Origin: Shewanella insulae
GTDB taxonomy: Bacteria; Pseudomonadota; Gammaproteobacteria; Enterobacterales; Shewanellaceae
DNA: 64,000 nucleotides
Reading direction: 5' to 3'
Assembly (NCBI RefSeq): GCF_009831655.1
Contig: NZ_WRPA01000008.1
Coordinates: forward strand, 62,001-126,000
Both the position numbers and the translations under genes were made by a program. The notes below the pieces were generated by a model. That model made no database searches. It worked only from the letters and a program-made list of their open reading frames with translations, and was not told where the DNA came from. Shown here piece after piece: positions 44,190 to 52,533 of this stretch. Numbering within the stretch: the stretch's first letter is position 1; every line of letters starts with the position of its first letter.

Positions 44190-45421
44190 CCGGCATGCTG
44201 GCAGTTGCCCAGGCTGGGCGACAGGCCATCTATCCAGCTTTGCAGCACGGTCAGTGCCTCTACATGGCTAAGGCTTCGGCCTATGGGGGGCATACGATCC
44301 TTGGGGGCATCGAGCATCTGACGATAGAGCAAGATAGAGTGCTCGCCATCGCCGGGGATGATGTCGTAGGAGAGGCCTTTCTCTCCGCCATCCCAGCCTG
44401 GTGGCTGCTTACAGATCCCATATTGGTAGCTGGTGTGGTCCACATAGAAACCCAGGCGTAGCCCTGAGATGCTGGCAAAGCCTTCGGCTCTGTGGCAGTG
44501 GGCGCAGTTGATATCCAGGTAGCCCTTGGCCCTAGCGGTCAGTTCGCTGCTCTCATCTGTGATTGCCGGTGCCGAATCTGGAGCGCGGCCCTGTGGGAGA
44601 CCTTTTAATTTCCCTTGAGAGCGCCAATACTCGAGCTGATTTACCGGCTGGTTATCGACTAGCACCTCATGGTTAAGCAGATAGGGTTTGAGGCCTATGG
44701 GGTAGATCTGGGCACCATTGTCGCCGGCGCGTTGATGGCACACCTTGCACTCTGCCCTGCTGGGTACATGGTAGGTAAACTCCAGCTGTTCGCCCTGACG
44801 CGTCAGGCTGTGGGCCTGATTGGCCCCAGCGACTGTGAGCCTTGCCTCGCCGTCTTGCCAGAGATAGGGCAGCGCCGTCCAGCCGCTTTCACGGTGGATA
44901 AGCAGGCGGGTCTCGACCAGGGTCTCGTTGGCTTCTCCCATGAGCTGGGTGTCGCTTGACAGGGAGAAGGTCTTGACTAGTACAGTGCCGATGGGCAGGT
45001 CGAAGGTATCGCTCGGGTGATAATCAATCTGGCTTCCCGCGGGGAGGAAGATGAAACGGTATTTATGGGCGTAGTCGGTAAATAGCTGGCTGGAGAGTTC
45101 ATATCTGAAACCTGGACCATTAGGTTCCCTAGTCGGTTTATCTGGCTGCAGAAACAGCCGGTATTGGGACAAGAGCTGACAGTCTTGTTCCATTAACGCC
45201 TGCCAGTTGATCTCTCCCGCCTGGCTGTCACAGAGATCCGTTGATGGATCTGTGCTGCCCGTCGGCGGCGTCACAGGCGTGCCAGGTTGGTCTGTGTCTG
45301 TGCCTGTTTGATTGGTCGAGGAGTCATCGCTACCGCCGCAGGCCGCAAGGCTTAGCAACAGGAAGGCTAAGATGACCGGGTTCAAAAGCGGGAGCAAACC
45401 TTTTACTGGGCTGGTTAACAT
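44186..45421 (-). CDS. Dihaem c-type lipoprotein, HNE_0200/SO_2930 family
   Basis: This 411-residue lipoprotein has a lipobox ending LAAC (in LLLSLAACGGSD) and a Thr/Pro/Ser-rich linker. The conserved HNE_0200-type (TIGR03806) domain follows, with PTREPNGPGFRYELSSQLFT, two haem-c motifs CKVCH (CKVCHQRAGDNG) and CAHCH (INCAHCHRAEG), and a C-terminal RMPPIGRSLSHVEALTVLQS. It is an outer- or inner-membrane-anchored periplasmic electron carrier or oxidase of unknown task. I chose the ATG at 45421 because it begins the signal peptide. It is a paralogue of the C-terminal half of the upstream gene, 52 bp away. Confidence 0.85.
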   Translation of the reverse strand: MLTSPVKGLLPLLNPVILAFLLLSLAACGGSDDSSTNQTGTDTDQPGTPVTPPTGSTDPSTDLCDSQAGEINWQALMEQDCQLLSQYRLFLQPDKPTREPNGPGFRYELSSQLFTDYAHKYRFIFLPAGSQIDYHPSDTFDLPIGTVLVKTFSLSSDTQLMGEANETLVETRLLIHRESGWTALPYLWQDGEARLTVAGANQAHSLTRQGEQLEFTYHVPSRAECKVCHQRAGDNGAQIYPIGLKPYLLNHEVLVDNQPVNQLEYWRSQGKLKGLPQGRAPDSAPAITDESSELTARAKGYLDINCAHCHRAEGFASISGLRLGFYVDHTSYQYGICKQPPGWDGGEKGLSYDIIPGDGEHSILLYRQMLDAPKDRMPPIGRSLSHVEALTVLQSWIDGLSPSLGNCQHAG

Positions 45422-45435
45422 AGTCTGGGCTCGTG

Positions 45436-45464
45436 ATAAAAAGGGCCGCCTGATGGCGGCCCTT
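45436..45464 (-). terminator. Terminator-like hairpin between the two cytochrome genes
   Basis: On the minus strand AAGGGCCGCC-ATCA-GGCGGCCCTT is followed by TTTATC. It lies in the 52-bp gap after the fusion gene and may reduce read-through into the downstream paralogue. Confidence 0.75.
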
Positions 45465-45473
45465 GGGTTGGGG

Positions 45474-48125
45474 TTATTGAGAGCAGGTGGCCAACGGCAG
45501 TCGTTTGATCCACTCGGCAATCAAGGCAGTGCCTTCGGTGTGAGACAGGCTGCGACCTATTTCTGGCATGCGATCGCCAGGTGCCGTGCTATCCATGCGG
45601 AAGTGCAGGATAGAGGTCTCGCTCGAGCCTGGTACCACATCGTAGCTCAGTGAGCCGCCACCATAGGCGATAGGCGACTTACAGGTACCGTGAGAGTAAC
45701 CGCTGTCTTCCTCGTAGGCTCGCCAGTACTCTAGCTTTAGGCCAGTGTTAGAGGCGTTGCCTTCTGGGCGGTGACAGTGGGCGCAGTTGATATCCAGGTA
45801 GCCCTTGGCGGTCTGCATTAGCTCGGCATCAGTCATGGCCGCCACCTTAGCCTCGTCACCATCGTGGAAGGCGGGTACTGTGGGGATGCTTGCCGTGTCT
45901 GGCACGCCTTGTAAGATACCGCTAGCTTGCCATTTCATCAGCTGGTTCATGGTGCCATCGCTGTAGGCGTAGTCCTTGTTCAGATGACGCGCCTTAGGGC
46001 CAATGGGCACGAATACCGCGGCGCTGGCATCGTCACTCTTGAACTGGTGACACTGCTTACACTGGTTCATGCTGGGGACCACATAGTCGAAGTCCAAGGT
46101 CTTGCCGTTGTGGACGACTTGCTTGGCCTGGATGGCGCCGGCCTTGGCCAGTACGGCATCTGTCTGCTCTGCGTTAAACACATAGGGAAGGGCCGACCAG
46201 CCGGTGGCGCGTTTAATTAGCAGTCGAGTCTCCACCAGGGTCTCGTTGGCCACGCCGCGCTTGCTGGTGTCGCTTGGCAGGGCGAAGGTCTTAGTGATCA
46301 CAGTGCCGACCGGGAAGTCCATGCTCTCGTTGGCCGAGTAGTTGGCTACCTTGCCCTCTGGTACAAAGACGAAGCGGTACTTACTGGCATAGTCGGTAAA
46401 CAGCTGAGTGTTGAGATCGTAAGGGATACCGCCTGAGTTCGCCCCAGTGCTTGGATCTTTGGTATCGGCAAACAGCTGATAGTCAGAGAGGTTAGGGCAG
46501 TTGGCACCCAACAGGGCATCCCAATTTACGCCTGGAGTTGTGGTGCTACACAGGCTCAGGTCGCCATCGCCCACCAGACCGCCTTCACCTTCGCCAATGG
46601 TGCCACCACCACCGACCAGGTTGCCGCCGTCACAGCCTTCGACATCATCATCCACGCCGCAGCCGAAGATCTGATCGCCAAAGGTTACCGTATGCACAGG
46701 CAAACTGACCTGAGCACAGTTCATGATCTTATCCTGAGTCTTCTCATAGAGGACATCGGCGATACTGATATCTGTGTTGCTATTGGCGTAGAGACGGCCA
46801 AAGGAGACATCGCCGTTGTCTTGGGCACAGATGTTGTCGCTACCATCCTCGGCAAACGGCATCTCCTTTAGCCCCAGATAGGCGGCGGTGCCGTTGTTGG
46901 AGAGCATTTCGCCCAAGCCATCGTAGAGGATCCCCGGGAAGGCGCCGTGGCTCAGCAAGTAGGCCTTGATGATATCTTCAATCAGGTAACCGTTAGGCTT
47001 CTTACCATAGTCAGTGATGACGTTATCATGCAGATAGATGTTACGCGGTGTCGGGCGCCAGCCATCTTCTATGGGTTGGCCCGGCTGGCCATAGTTGCCC
47101 ACAAAACTGGCCATATCCGGCTCGGCGATGAAGAAGCTAGAGACGGTCACCCCTAAAGTGTCGTGGCCGGTGATCTCGTTGTTGAAGATCTCTACATCAC
47201 TGGTAGAGAGGATGATCACCCCTGTGCCCGGCGGCACGATATGCACCCCGGCAGGGTTAGACGAGGCGTTGGCGAAGTTAGGAGTATTGTTGTTATAGAC
47301 CTTGTTGTTGAAGATCCTCACGCTGGAGCCATATCTGTGGTTGTTGATAGGCAGGTCGAATACCAGGATGCCGCCGGTGTTGCCCATGGCTTCGTTGTCG
47401 TAGACGTCGGCATATTTAGAGTTTTCAATTTCGATACCGGCGACGTTTTCCTTGGCGATGTTGCGGCGAACCACTATGTACTCAGACTGGCCCACATAGA
47501 TACCGGCATCGGCGCTGCCGCGTACATAGGTGTCTTCGATGAGGATGTTTTCACACTCAACCGGGTAGAGACCGTAGGCGCCGTTGTCTTCATCCAGCGC
47601 GCCTTCCCATACGGTGGCGAGGCGTCTCAAGATGATGCCGTTAGTGTTTTTCAACTTGATGCCGTTGTTCTTGGCCTCATTGACCGAAAGATCCTGGATG
47701 GTGATGTTAACGGCGTTCTGCACGAAGATGCCATCACCAGTGATCGACTCGGAGAAGTCCAGCACCGTCTCTTCCATGCCGTGGCCCATGATGGTGATAT
47801 TCTTGGCATAGGCACCGTCACCGTCCACATCGCCGTCAAACAGCAGGGTCGACTCTATCTTAAAATGCCCCTTAGGAAGCACTATCACGTCATTGCTCTG
47901 GGCGTTGATCAGGGCTTCCTGAATGCGGGTGGTCAGGTTTTCACCATCTTCGATGATGATGGCGCCGACAGGAAAGCTGGGATCGGGATCCGTCGGTGTG
48001 GTGGTTACAGGTGGTGTTTCTACTTGAGGTGTATCTTCATCGTCTGAGGAACAGGCGGTGATGGAGAGGGCCACTGCACTGGCCACTAGACTTGGGAGCA
48101 GCCATGAAGGCATCTTGTTGAACAT
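45474..48125 (-). CDS. Fusion lipoprotein: parallel beta-helix plus HNE_0200-type dihaem cytochrome
   Basis: The product is 883 residues. The lipoprotein signal has its lipobox cysteine in SITACSSDD. Residues about 55-430 form a right-handed parallel beta-helix (NosD/TIGR03805-like; repeated N/D-V/I-x-x patterns such as VNITIQDLSVNEAKNNGIKL and GIEIENSKYADVYDNEAMGN). A Gly-rich linker (GGNLVGGGGTIGEGEGGLVG) leads to a complete HNE_0200-type domain with haem motifs CKQCH and CAHCH and RMPEIGRSLSHTEG. These two families usually occur as separate adjacent genes; here they are one chain. A TAGGAG ribosome binding site precedes the ATG. A PsrA-like operator lies about 125-135 bp upstream. Function is unknown. 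Confidence 0.88.
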   Translation of the reverse strand: MFNKMPSWLLPSLVASAVALSITACSSDDEDTPQVETPPVTTTPTDPDPSFPVGAIIIEDGENLTTRIQEALINAQSNDVIVLPKGHFKIESTLLFDGDVDGDGAYAKNITIMGHGMEETVLDFSESITGDGIFVQNAVNITIQDLSVNEAKNNGIKLKNTNGIILRRLATVWEGALDEDNGAYGLYPVECENILIEDTYVRGSADAGIYVGQSEYIVVRRNIAKENVAGIEIENSKYADVYDNEAMGNTGGILVFDLPINNHRYGSSVRIFNNKVYNNNTPNFANASSNPAGVHIVPPGTGVIILSTSDVEIFNNEITGHDTLGVTVSSFFIAEPDMASFVGNYGQPGQPIEDGWRPTPRNIYLHDNVITDYGKKPNGYLIEDIIKAYLLSHGAFPGILYDGLGEMLSNNGTAAYLGLKEMPFAEDGSDNICAQDNGDVSFGRLYANSNTDISIADVLYEKTQDKIMNCAQVSLPVHTVTFGDQIFGCGVDDDVEGCDGGNLVGGGGTIGEGEGGLVGDGDLSLCSTTTPGVNWDALLGANCPNLSDYQLFADTKDPSTGANSGGIPYDLNTQLFTDYASKYRFVFVPEGKVANYSANESMDFPVGTVITKTFALPSDTSKRGVANETLVETRLLIKRATGWSALPYVFNAEQTDAVLAKAGAIQAKQVVHNGKTLDFDYVVPSMNQCKQCHQFKSDDASAAVFVPIGPKARHLNKDYAYSDGTMNQLMKWQASGILQGVPDTASIPTVPAFHDGDEAKVAAMTDAELMQTAKGYLDINCAHCHRPEGNASNTGLKLEYWRAYEEDSGYSHGTCKSPIAYGGGSLSYDVVPGSSETSILHFRMDSTAPGDRMPEIGRSLSHTEGTALIAEWIKRLPLATCSQ

Positions 48126-48627
48126 AGTATCTCCTACTTATTGTTATTATTCCCACTTTAGATTGCACTGACGTACTAGATATGCAATGTGAGATCTGGC
48201 CAACAATTTATTAACATCCGTAATAATCAGTGGCTTAGTACATTTATTAAACAGGTGTTTGAGATAAAATTGAGGGAAAACAGTAATGTGTAGAATTTAT
48301 CAAACAGCAAAATGTGCCGGACTTAACTGGTAGGAGGAGTTGATTTTATCGTTTAGGCCTGTTAGGGGCCTACAGCGTTAGCCTTAATGTCGTTACATGG
48401 GCCGTGGACAAGAGGTTACTTGCGTCGAGTCAGAGGTTGAAACACCAGGGCAAGTCAGCTTAGACACGGGTCTGGGATAGATTAGTGCTCAGTGCGGAGT
48501 AAAGAGTACGGCGAAAGCCAAGTGCGCAGACCAAGGCAACGGCTAGCACTTGGCGTTAGTACAAATCATTCGGGGAAGCAGGTCTGCACCTAGGGACAAT
48601 CCGCCCAGGTGCCTGCCCCAAGTGATC
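48126..48627. other. 502-bp intergenic region with PsrA-like site and paired inverted repeats
   Basis: This region lies between the tesA stop and the fusion-gene start, both reading leftward. The part near the fusion gene is AT-rich and holds the PsrA-like palindrome (48249-48261). The part near tesA is GC-richer, with GCCAAGTGC (48517-48525) / GCACTTGGC (48546-48554) and an imperfect repeat GCACCTaGGG / CCCAGGTGC (about 48586-48612). No gene with a ribosome binding site is visible. A structured RNA or the tesA 3' untranslated region is possible. Confidence 0.5.
48249..48261. promoter_or_regulatory. PsrA-like operator upstream of the beta-helix/cytochrome gene
   Basis: AAAC-AGGT-GTTTG fits the PsrA palindrome and is identical over 12 bp to the site upstream of fadI. 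It lies about 125 bp upstream of the fusion-gene ATG. Confidence 0.5.
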
Positions 48628-49278
48628 CTATTCACTCTCTTGCAGCGTATCGATAAGCCAGGGGCGGATAAAGTCGACGATCTGCGGCTGTGCCAGCTCG
48701 TTAGGGTGTATGCCGTCGGCTTGCATCAGCTCGGGATGAATGGCTATCTCTGTCATGAAGAAGGGCACTAAGGTTACACCATGTTCGCTAGATAGCTCTT
48801 GGTAGACCTGGGTAAATTGCTTGGCGTAACGCGGGCCATAATTGGGCGGCACCATTACCTCGCTGAGCAGCACCTCGGCCCCCGCGTCCTTGGCCAGTTG
48901 GATCATTTTTGTAAGATTATTTTTCAACTGCTTAGGTGAGAATCCGCGCAGGCCATCGTTGCCGCCGAGCTCGATAAAGACTAGCTTGGCCTTGGTCGAG
49001 TCAAGCAGGGCGGGCAGTCGACGCAGGCCACCGGCAGAGGTCTCGCCACTCACGGAGCCATTGATGATGGTGGTTTCTGGGGCTTGCTGCTGCAGCAGAT
49101 GTACCCAGCCTTTGTCTTGTTCCATGCCGTAGCTTGCGCTTAGGCTATCACCTAAGATCAATATCGGGTTAGCATGGGCCTGGGGGATCAAGAATAAGGC
49201 AAGCAGGCAAGCGGCTTGCACCAACCGGCTAAAGCGACGAAGCGAGAAGGAATTTATGTTAGAAAATAGTGCTATCAA
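48628..49278 (-). CDS. tesA: TesA-like periplasmic acyl-CoA thioesterase/lysophospholipase (GDSL family)
   Basis: This SGNH hydrolase of about 216 residues has block I ILGDSLSASYGM (nucleophile Ser), block III GGNDGLRGF and block V DGIHPNELAQP with the catalytic Asp-His pair. A signal peptide (AACLLALFLIPQAHA) targets it to the periplasm. Its start is uncertain: the frame opens with TTG at 49278, inside the divergent ABC gene, and no ATG lies nearer the signal peptide; a TTG/GTG pair about 18 codons in is an alternative. It is divergent from ybbA, as in E. coli. Confidence 0.88.
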   Translation of the reverse strand: MIALFSNINSFSLRRFSRLVQAACLLALFLIPQAHANPILILGDSLSASYGMEQDKGWVHLLQQQAPETTIINGSVSGETSAGGLRRLPALLDSTKAKLVFIELGGNDGLRGFSPKQLKNNLTKMIQLAKDAGAEVLLSEVMVPPNYGPRYAKQFTQVYQELSSEHGVTLVPFFMTEIAIHPELMQADGIHPNELAQPQIVDFIRPWLIDTLQESE

Positions 49279-49996
49279 GGTCAGTGATCTCTATAAATCG
49301 GTAACTACCCAAGAGGGAGAGCTTACTATCCTCAATGGCATCAATCTGGATGTCAAGTCGGGGGAGAGTGTGGCGATTCTTGGTCCCTCTGGCTCGGGTA
49401 AGTCTACCCTGCTCGGACTGCTGGCGGCGCTCGATTCGCCCACCAGGGGGGAGATAGTCCTCGACGGCGTGACCCTCAATGGTCTGGACGAGGAAGGCAA
49501 GGCCGCCCTACGTAAACAGAAAGTCAGCTTCATCTTTCAGTCTTTCATGCTTGTCGACACCCTAAATGCCCTGGAGAACGTCATGTTGCCGGCCGAGCTT
49601 TCCGGTGTCAACGACGCCAAGCAGAAGGCGCAGCAGATGCTAGAGCGTGTGGGATTAAGCCATAGACTCAACCATTTTCCCAACCAGCTATCGGGCGGTG
49701 AGCAGCAGCGTGTCGCCATCGCCAGGGCCTTTATCTGCGAGCCTAAGGTGCTGTTTGCCGATGAACCTACGGGTAACTTGGATGGCGCCAACAGCGACCG
49801 GGTGGCCGACATGCTGTTTGAGCTAAACCGTGAGAGTGACACTACCCTGGTGCTGGTGACCCATGATCTCCAGCTGGCCAATCGTTGCCAGCGTCGGCTG
49901 AATATGCAGGCGGGTCAGTTAAGTGAGGTAGTTAGTGCCAGCGACAACAGCGGCGAGCAAGTGATGGCCCGTTCGAGCGCGGCGGAGGCGAGTTAA
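49256..49996 (+). CDS. ybbA: ABC transporter ATP-binding protein YbbA
   Basis: This 246-residue ATPase has Walker A GPSGSGKST, Q-loop FQSFMLVDTLNALEN, signature LSGGEQQRVAIARA, Walker B VLFADEPTGNLDG and the switch histidine in LVLVTHDLQLA. It is the MacB/LolD-type subfamily that pairs with FtsX-like permeases for periplasmic mechanotransmission or lipoprotein handling. Its ribosome binding site is AAGGA. It overlaps the permease gene by one base (TAATG). The E. coli tesA-ybbA-ybbP order is conserved. Confidence 0.93.
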   Translation: MLENSAIKVSDLYKSVTTQEGELTILNGINLDVKSGESVAILGPSGSGKSTLLGLLAALDSPTRGEIVLDGVTLNGLDEEGKAALRKQKVSFIFQSFMLVDTLNALENVMLPAELSGVNDAKQKAQQMLERVGLSHRLNHFPNQLSGGEQQRVAIARAFICEPKVLFADEPTGNLDGANSDRVADMLFELNRESDTTLVLVTHDLQLANRCQRRLNMQAGQLSEVVSASDNSGEQVMARSSAAEAS

Positions 49997-52446
49997 TGGA
50001 GTCTCGCATCGCATGGAAGTTGTTTAAACGAGAGCTACTACAGGGGCAATTGCTACTCATTATATTGGCGATCACCCTGGCGGTACTGTCGGTAAGTGGC
50101 CTTGCGCAGGTCAGTGAGCGCCTGCAACTGGCCATTAACGGCCAGGCCTCTAAATTTATTGCCGCCGATCGCATCATTAACTCGCCGGTTCCCCTGGATG
50201 AGAAGATATTAGTCAAGGCCGATGCGCTGGGGCTCAGGCATGTTGCCAGCATGCAATTTAACTCCATGGCTTATTCTGGTGACGCCTTTCAGTTGGTGAC
50301 CGTCAGGGCCGTTGGCGACGGTTATCCCTTGAAAGGGGTGATAGAGCTGAGCGATGGCCCGACCGATAAGCTGCCCAAGGCGGATCAGATCTGGTACGAG
50401 ACCCGCCTGGGTGGGATCTTGGGTTACCCCAAACAGCTTGAGCTTGGCAATGCCAACTTTAGCCTGAGCGCCGAGATAGCCAGACTGCCCGATGCGGGCT
50501 TTAACCCTTTTGCGTCATCGCCCGTGGTGCTGATGCGTCTGCAAGATGTGCCCAAGACAGGGGTGATCCAACCGGGCAGCCGGGTGAGCTATATCCATCA
50601 GTTTGCCGGCGAGGCTGATCAGCTTAAGGCTTTCGAGGCAGAAGTTAAGCCGCTGCTCAACAACAGCCAACGCTGGATCGATGTGCAGTCGGGGGACTCG
50701 CCCATCGCCGGTGCGGTCAAGCGGGCCGAGCGCTTTCTGCTGCTGGCCAGCCTGTTGGGAATAGCGCTCGCCTGCGCCGCCATAGGGATTGCTGCCCAGC
50801 GCTACTGTCAGCGTCATTTCGACGTGGTGGCCATGCTCAAGACCTTCGGCGCCTCGAGTCGGCAGATCCGTATTCTCTTCGGTTTGCATCTGCTGTTGGT
50901 GACCCTTGCGGGTATCGTCTTGGGGCTTATTGGTGGCTTCCTGCTCGATACGCTGATCAGCGCCTATCTGCCGGCGTCGATTTCGGCCTATTCGCCGCCG
51001 TTGTTTAGGCCTATCGCCTTAGGTGTCGCCACCGGGCTTATCTCGGCTTTCATGTTCTCTGCCTATCCGCTGATGAGGCTGCTGGCTATTCCGCCCCTCA
51101 GGGTGTTGCAGCGTCAGCTAGAGGGGATCCAGCTGGGGATGTGGCTGCACCTGGTACTTAGTCTGTCTGCGATGGCACTGTTGGGTTATCTTTACTCACA
51201 GAGTCTGGTGCTCACCCTGACGGTGGTTGCTGCGGTCATGCTGCTCGGCGTCTTACTGAGTCTGTTTGGTTTCTTGTTGATCCGCGCCGGTCACAGTGTG
51301 GGTATGAAGACCACCAACCCTATGCAGCTGGCCCTTGCGGGGCTGAGACGTCGTGCCAGGCAAAATGCGGTGCAGCTGGTGGGTTTTAGCAGCGCCCTGG
51401 TGTTGCTGCTAACCATAATAGCGCTCAGACAAGATCTGCTCGATGAGTGGCATAAACAGTTGCCCGAGCAGTCGCCTAACTATTTCCTGGTGAACATTGC
51501 TCCCGAGGAGCAGGCGCCGCTGGAGGCCTACTTTAACGACAATAGCGTCAAGGCGACCGATATCTATCCTGTGATCCGCGGCCGACTGGTGGCGATCAAT
51601 GGCGAGCAGCTGATCTCTGCCGAGCAGGCGGAGCGGGGAGTTGATGGCCGGGTGGGGATCTCCCGCGAGCTGAATCTGACCTGGCGTACTTCACTGCCGC
51701 CTAATAACGAGCTGGTGTCCGGTCACTTCAACCAAAAGGCCGATGAGGTGTCGGTGGAGTCGGGCGTCGCCGAGCGTCTCGGGATCGGGCTGGGAGATGA
51801 GCTGAGCTATGTGATCGACAATCAGCCGTTGACCGTCAAGGTGGCCAGCATTCGCGCCGTGCACTGGGAGACGATGCAGCCAAACTTCTTCATGATCTTC
51901 CACCCCGACGCCTTGGCCCCCTTTGCTTATACTTCAATGGCTAGCTTCTATCTGGATGACAGCAAGCGGCCTCTGGTGATCGAGTTGATCAAACGTTTCC
52001 CCACGGTTTCTATCATAGATGTCGGCGCCATGGTGAAGCAGCTTAGACAGATCATCAACCAGGTCTCACTGTCGCTGACACTGGTGTTGGTGTTGGTATT
52101 GCTGGCCAGCAGTCTGGTGATGATCGCCCAGACCGAGGCGGGGATGGCGACGCGGCAGCGAGAGCTGGCGGTGCTGCGCACCTTCGGTGCCTCGGGGTGG
52201 TTGCTGCGTATGGCCACGGCGCTGGAGTTTGCTCTGCTTGGCTTGATAGCAGGTTTGCTTGCCGCCATAGTGGCCGAGTTCACCATCTATCTGCTGAAGA
52301 CTCAGGTGTTTGAACTAGTGGTTTATATGCATTGGAATTGGTGGCTGTTGGCGCCCCTTGCCGGCGCGGCCATCGTCGCCCTGCTGGGCACCTGGCGCTG
52401 TCGTCAGCTGCTACGTAAGTCCTGTCGACAACTGCTGCAGGGCTAG
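49996..52446 (+). CDS. ybbP: FtsX/MacB-type ABC permease YbbP
   Basis: This 816-residue inner-membrane protein has a membrane helix after the N-terminal KRELLQGQL segment (about 17-40), then a periplasmic domain. Three helices of the first FtsX unit follow (about 245-370), a second set around 400-500, another periplasmic domain, and a last FtsX unit near 690-800 (LALVLVLVLLASSLVMIAQT-like, then QRELAVLRTFGASGWLLRMA). The transported or assisted substrate of YbbAP is unknown; proximity to tesA suggests a periplasmic lipid or thioesterase link. Confidence 0.9.
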   Translation: MESRIAWKLFKRELLQGQLLLIILAITLAVLSVSGLAQVSERLQLAINGQASKFIAADRIINSPVPLDEKILVKADALGLRHVASMQFNSMAYSGDAFQLVTVRAVGDGYPLKGVIELSDGPTDKLPKADQIWYETRLGGILGYPKQLELGNANFSLSAEIARLPDAGFNPFASSPVVLMRLQDVPKTGVIQPGSRVSYIHQFAGEADQLKAFEAEVKPLLNNSQRWIDVQSGDSPIAGAVKRAERFLLLASLLGIALACAAIGIAAQRYCQRHFDVVAMLKTFGASSRQIRILFGLHLLLVTLAGIVLGLIGGFLLDTLISAYLPASISAYSPPLFRPIALGVATGLISAFMFSAYPLMRLLAIPPLRVLQRQLEGIQLGMWLHLVLSLSAMALLGYLYSQSLVLTLTVVAAVMLLGVLLSLFGFLLIRAGHSVGMKTTNPMQLALAGLRRRARQNAVQLVGFSSALVLLLTIIALRQDLLDEWHKQLPEQSPNYFLVNIAPEEQAPLEAYFNDNSVKATDIYPVIRGRLVAINGEQLISAEQAERGVDGRVGISRELNLTWRTSLPPNNELVSGHFNQKADEVSVESGVAERLGIGLGDELSYVIDNQPLTVKVASIRAVHWETMQPNFFMIFHPDALAPFAYTSMASFYLDDSKRPLVIELIKRFPTVSIIDVGAMVKQLRQIINQVSLSLTLVLVLVLLASSLVMIAQTEAGMATRQRELAVLRTFGASGWLLRMATALEFALLGLIAGLLAAIVAEFTIYLLKTQVFELVVYMHWNWWLLAPLAGAAIVALLGTWRCRQLLRKSCRQLLQG

Positions 52447-52533
52447 CGGAAACATATAGAGAAATGAGCGGCGTGAGTAAGTACTAGCGCGCCGCTGGCT
52501 TAAATTTGCGTGGCAGCTTGAAGGTCTGGTGTT

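Noticed and set aside
45422..45520. Longer N-terminus of the dihaem lipoprotein
   Set aside because: It would bury the signal peptide and overlap the upstream gene; the ATG at 45421 gives a proper lipoprotein signal.
47163..48047. Long plus-strand frame opposite the beta-helix gene
   Set aside because: It is a shadow of a repetitive beta-helix coding sequence, with no ribosome binding site or domain.
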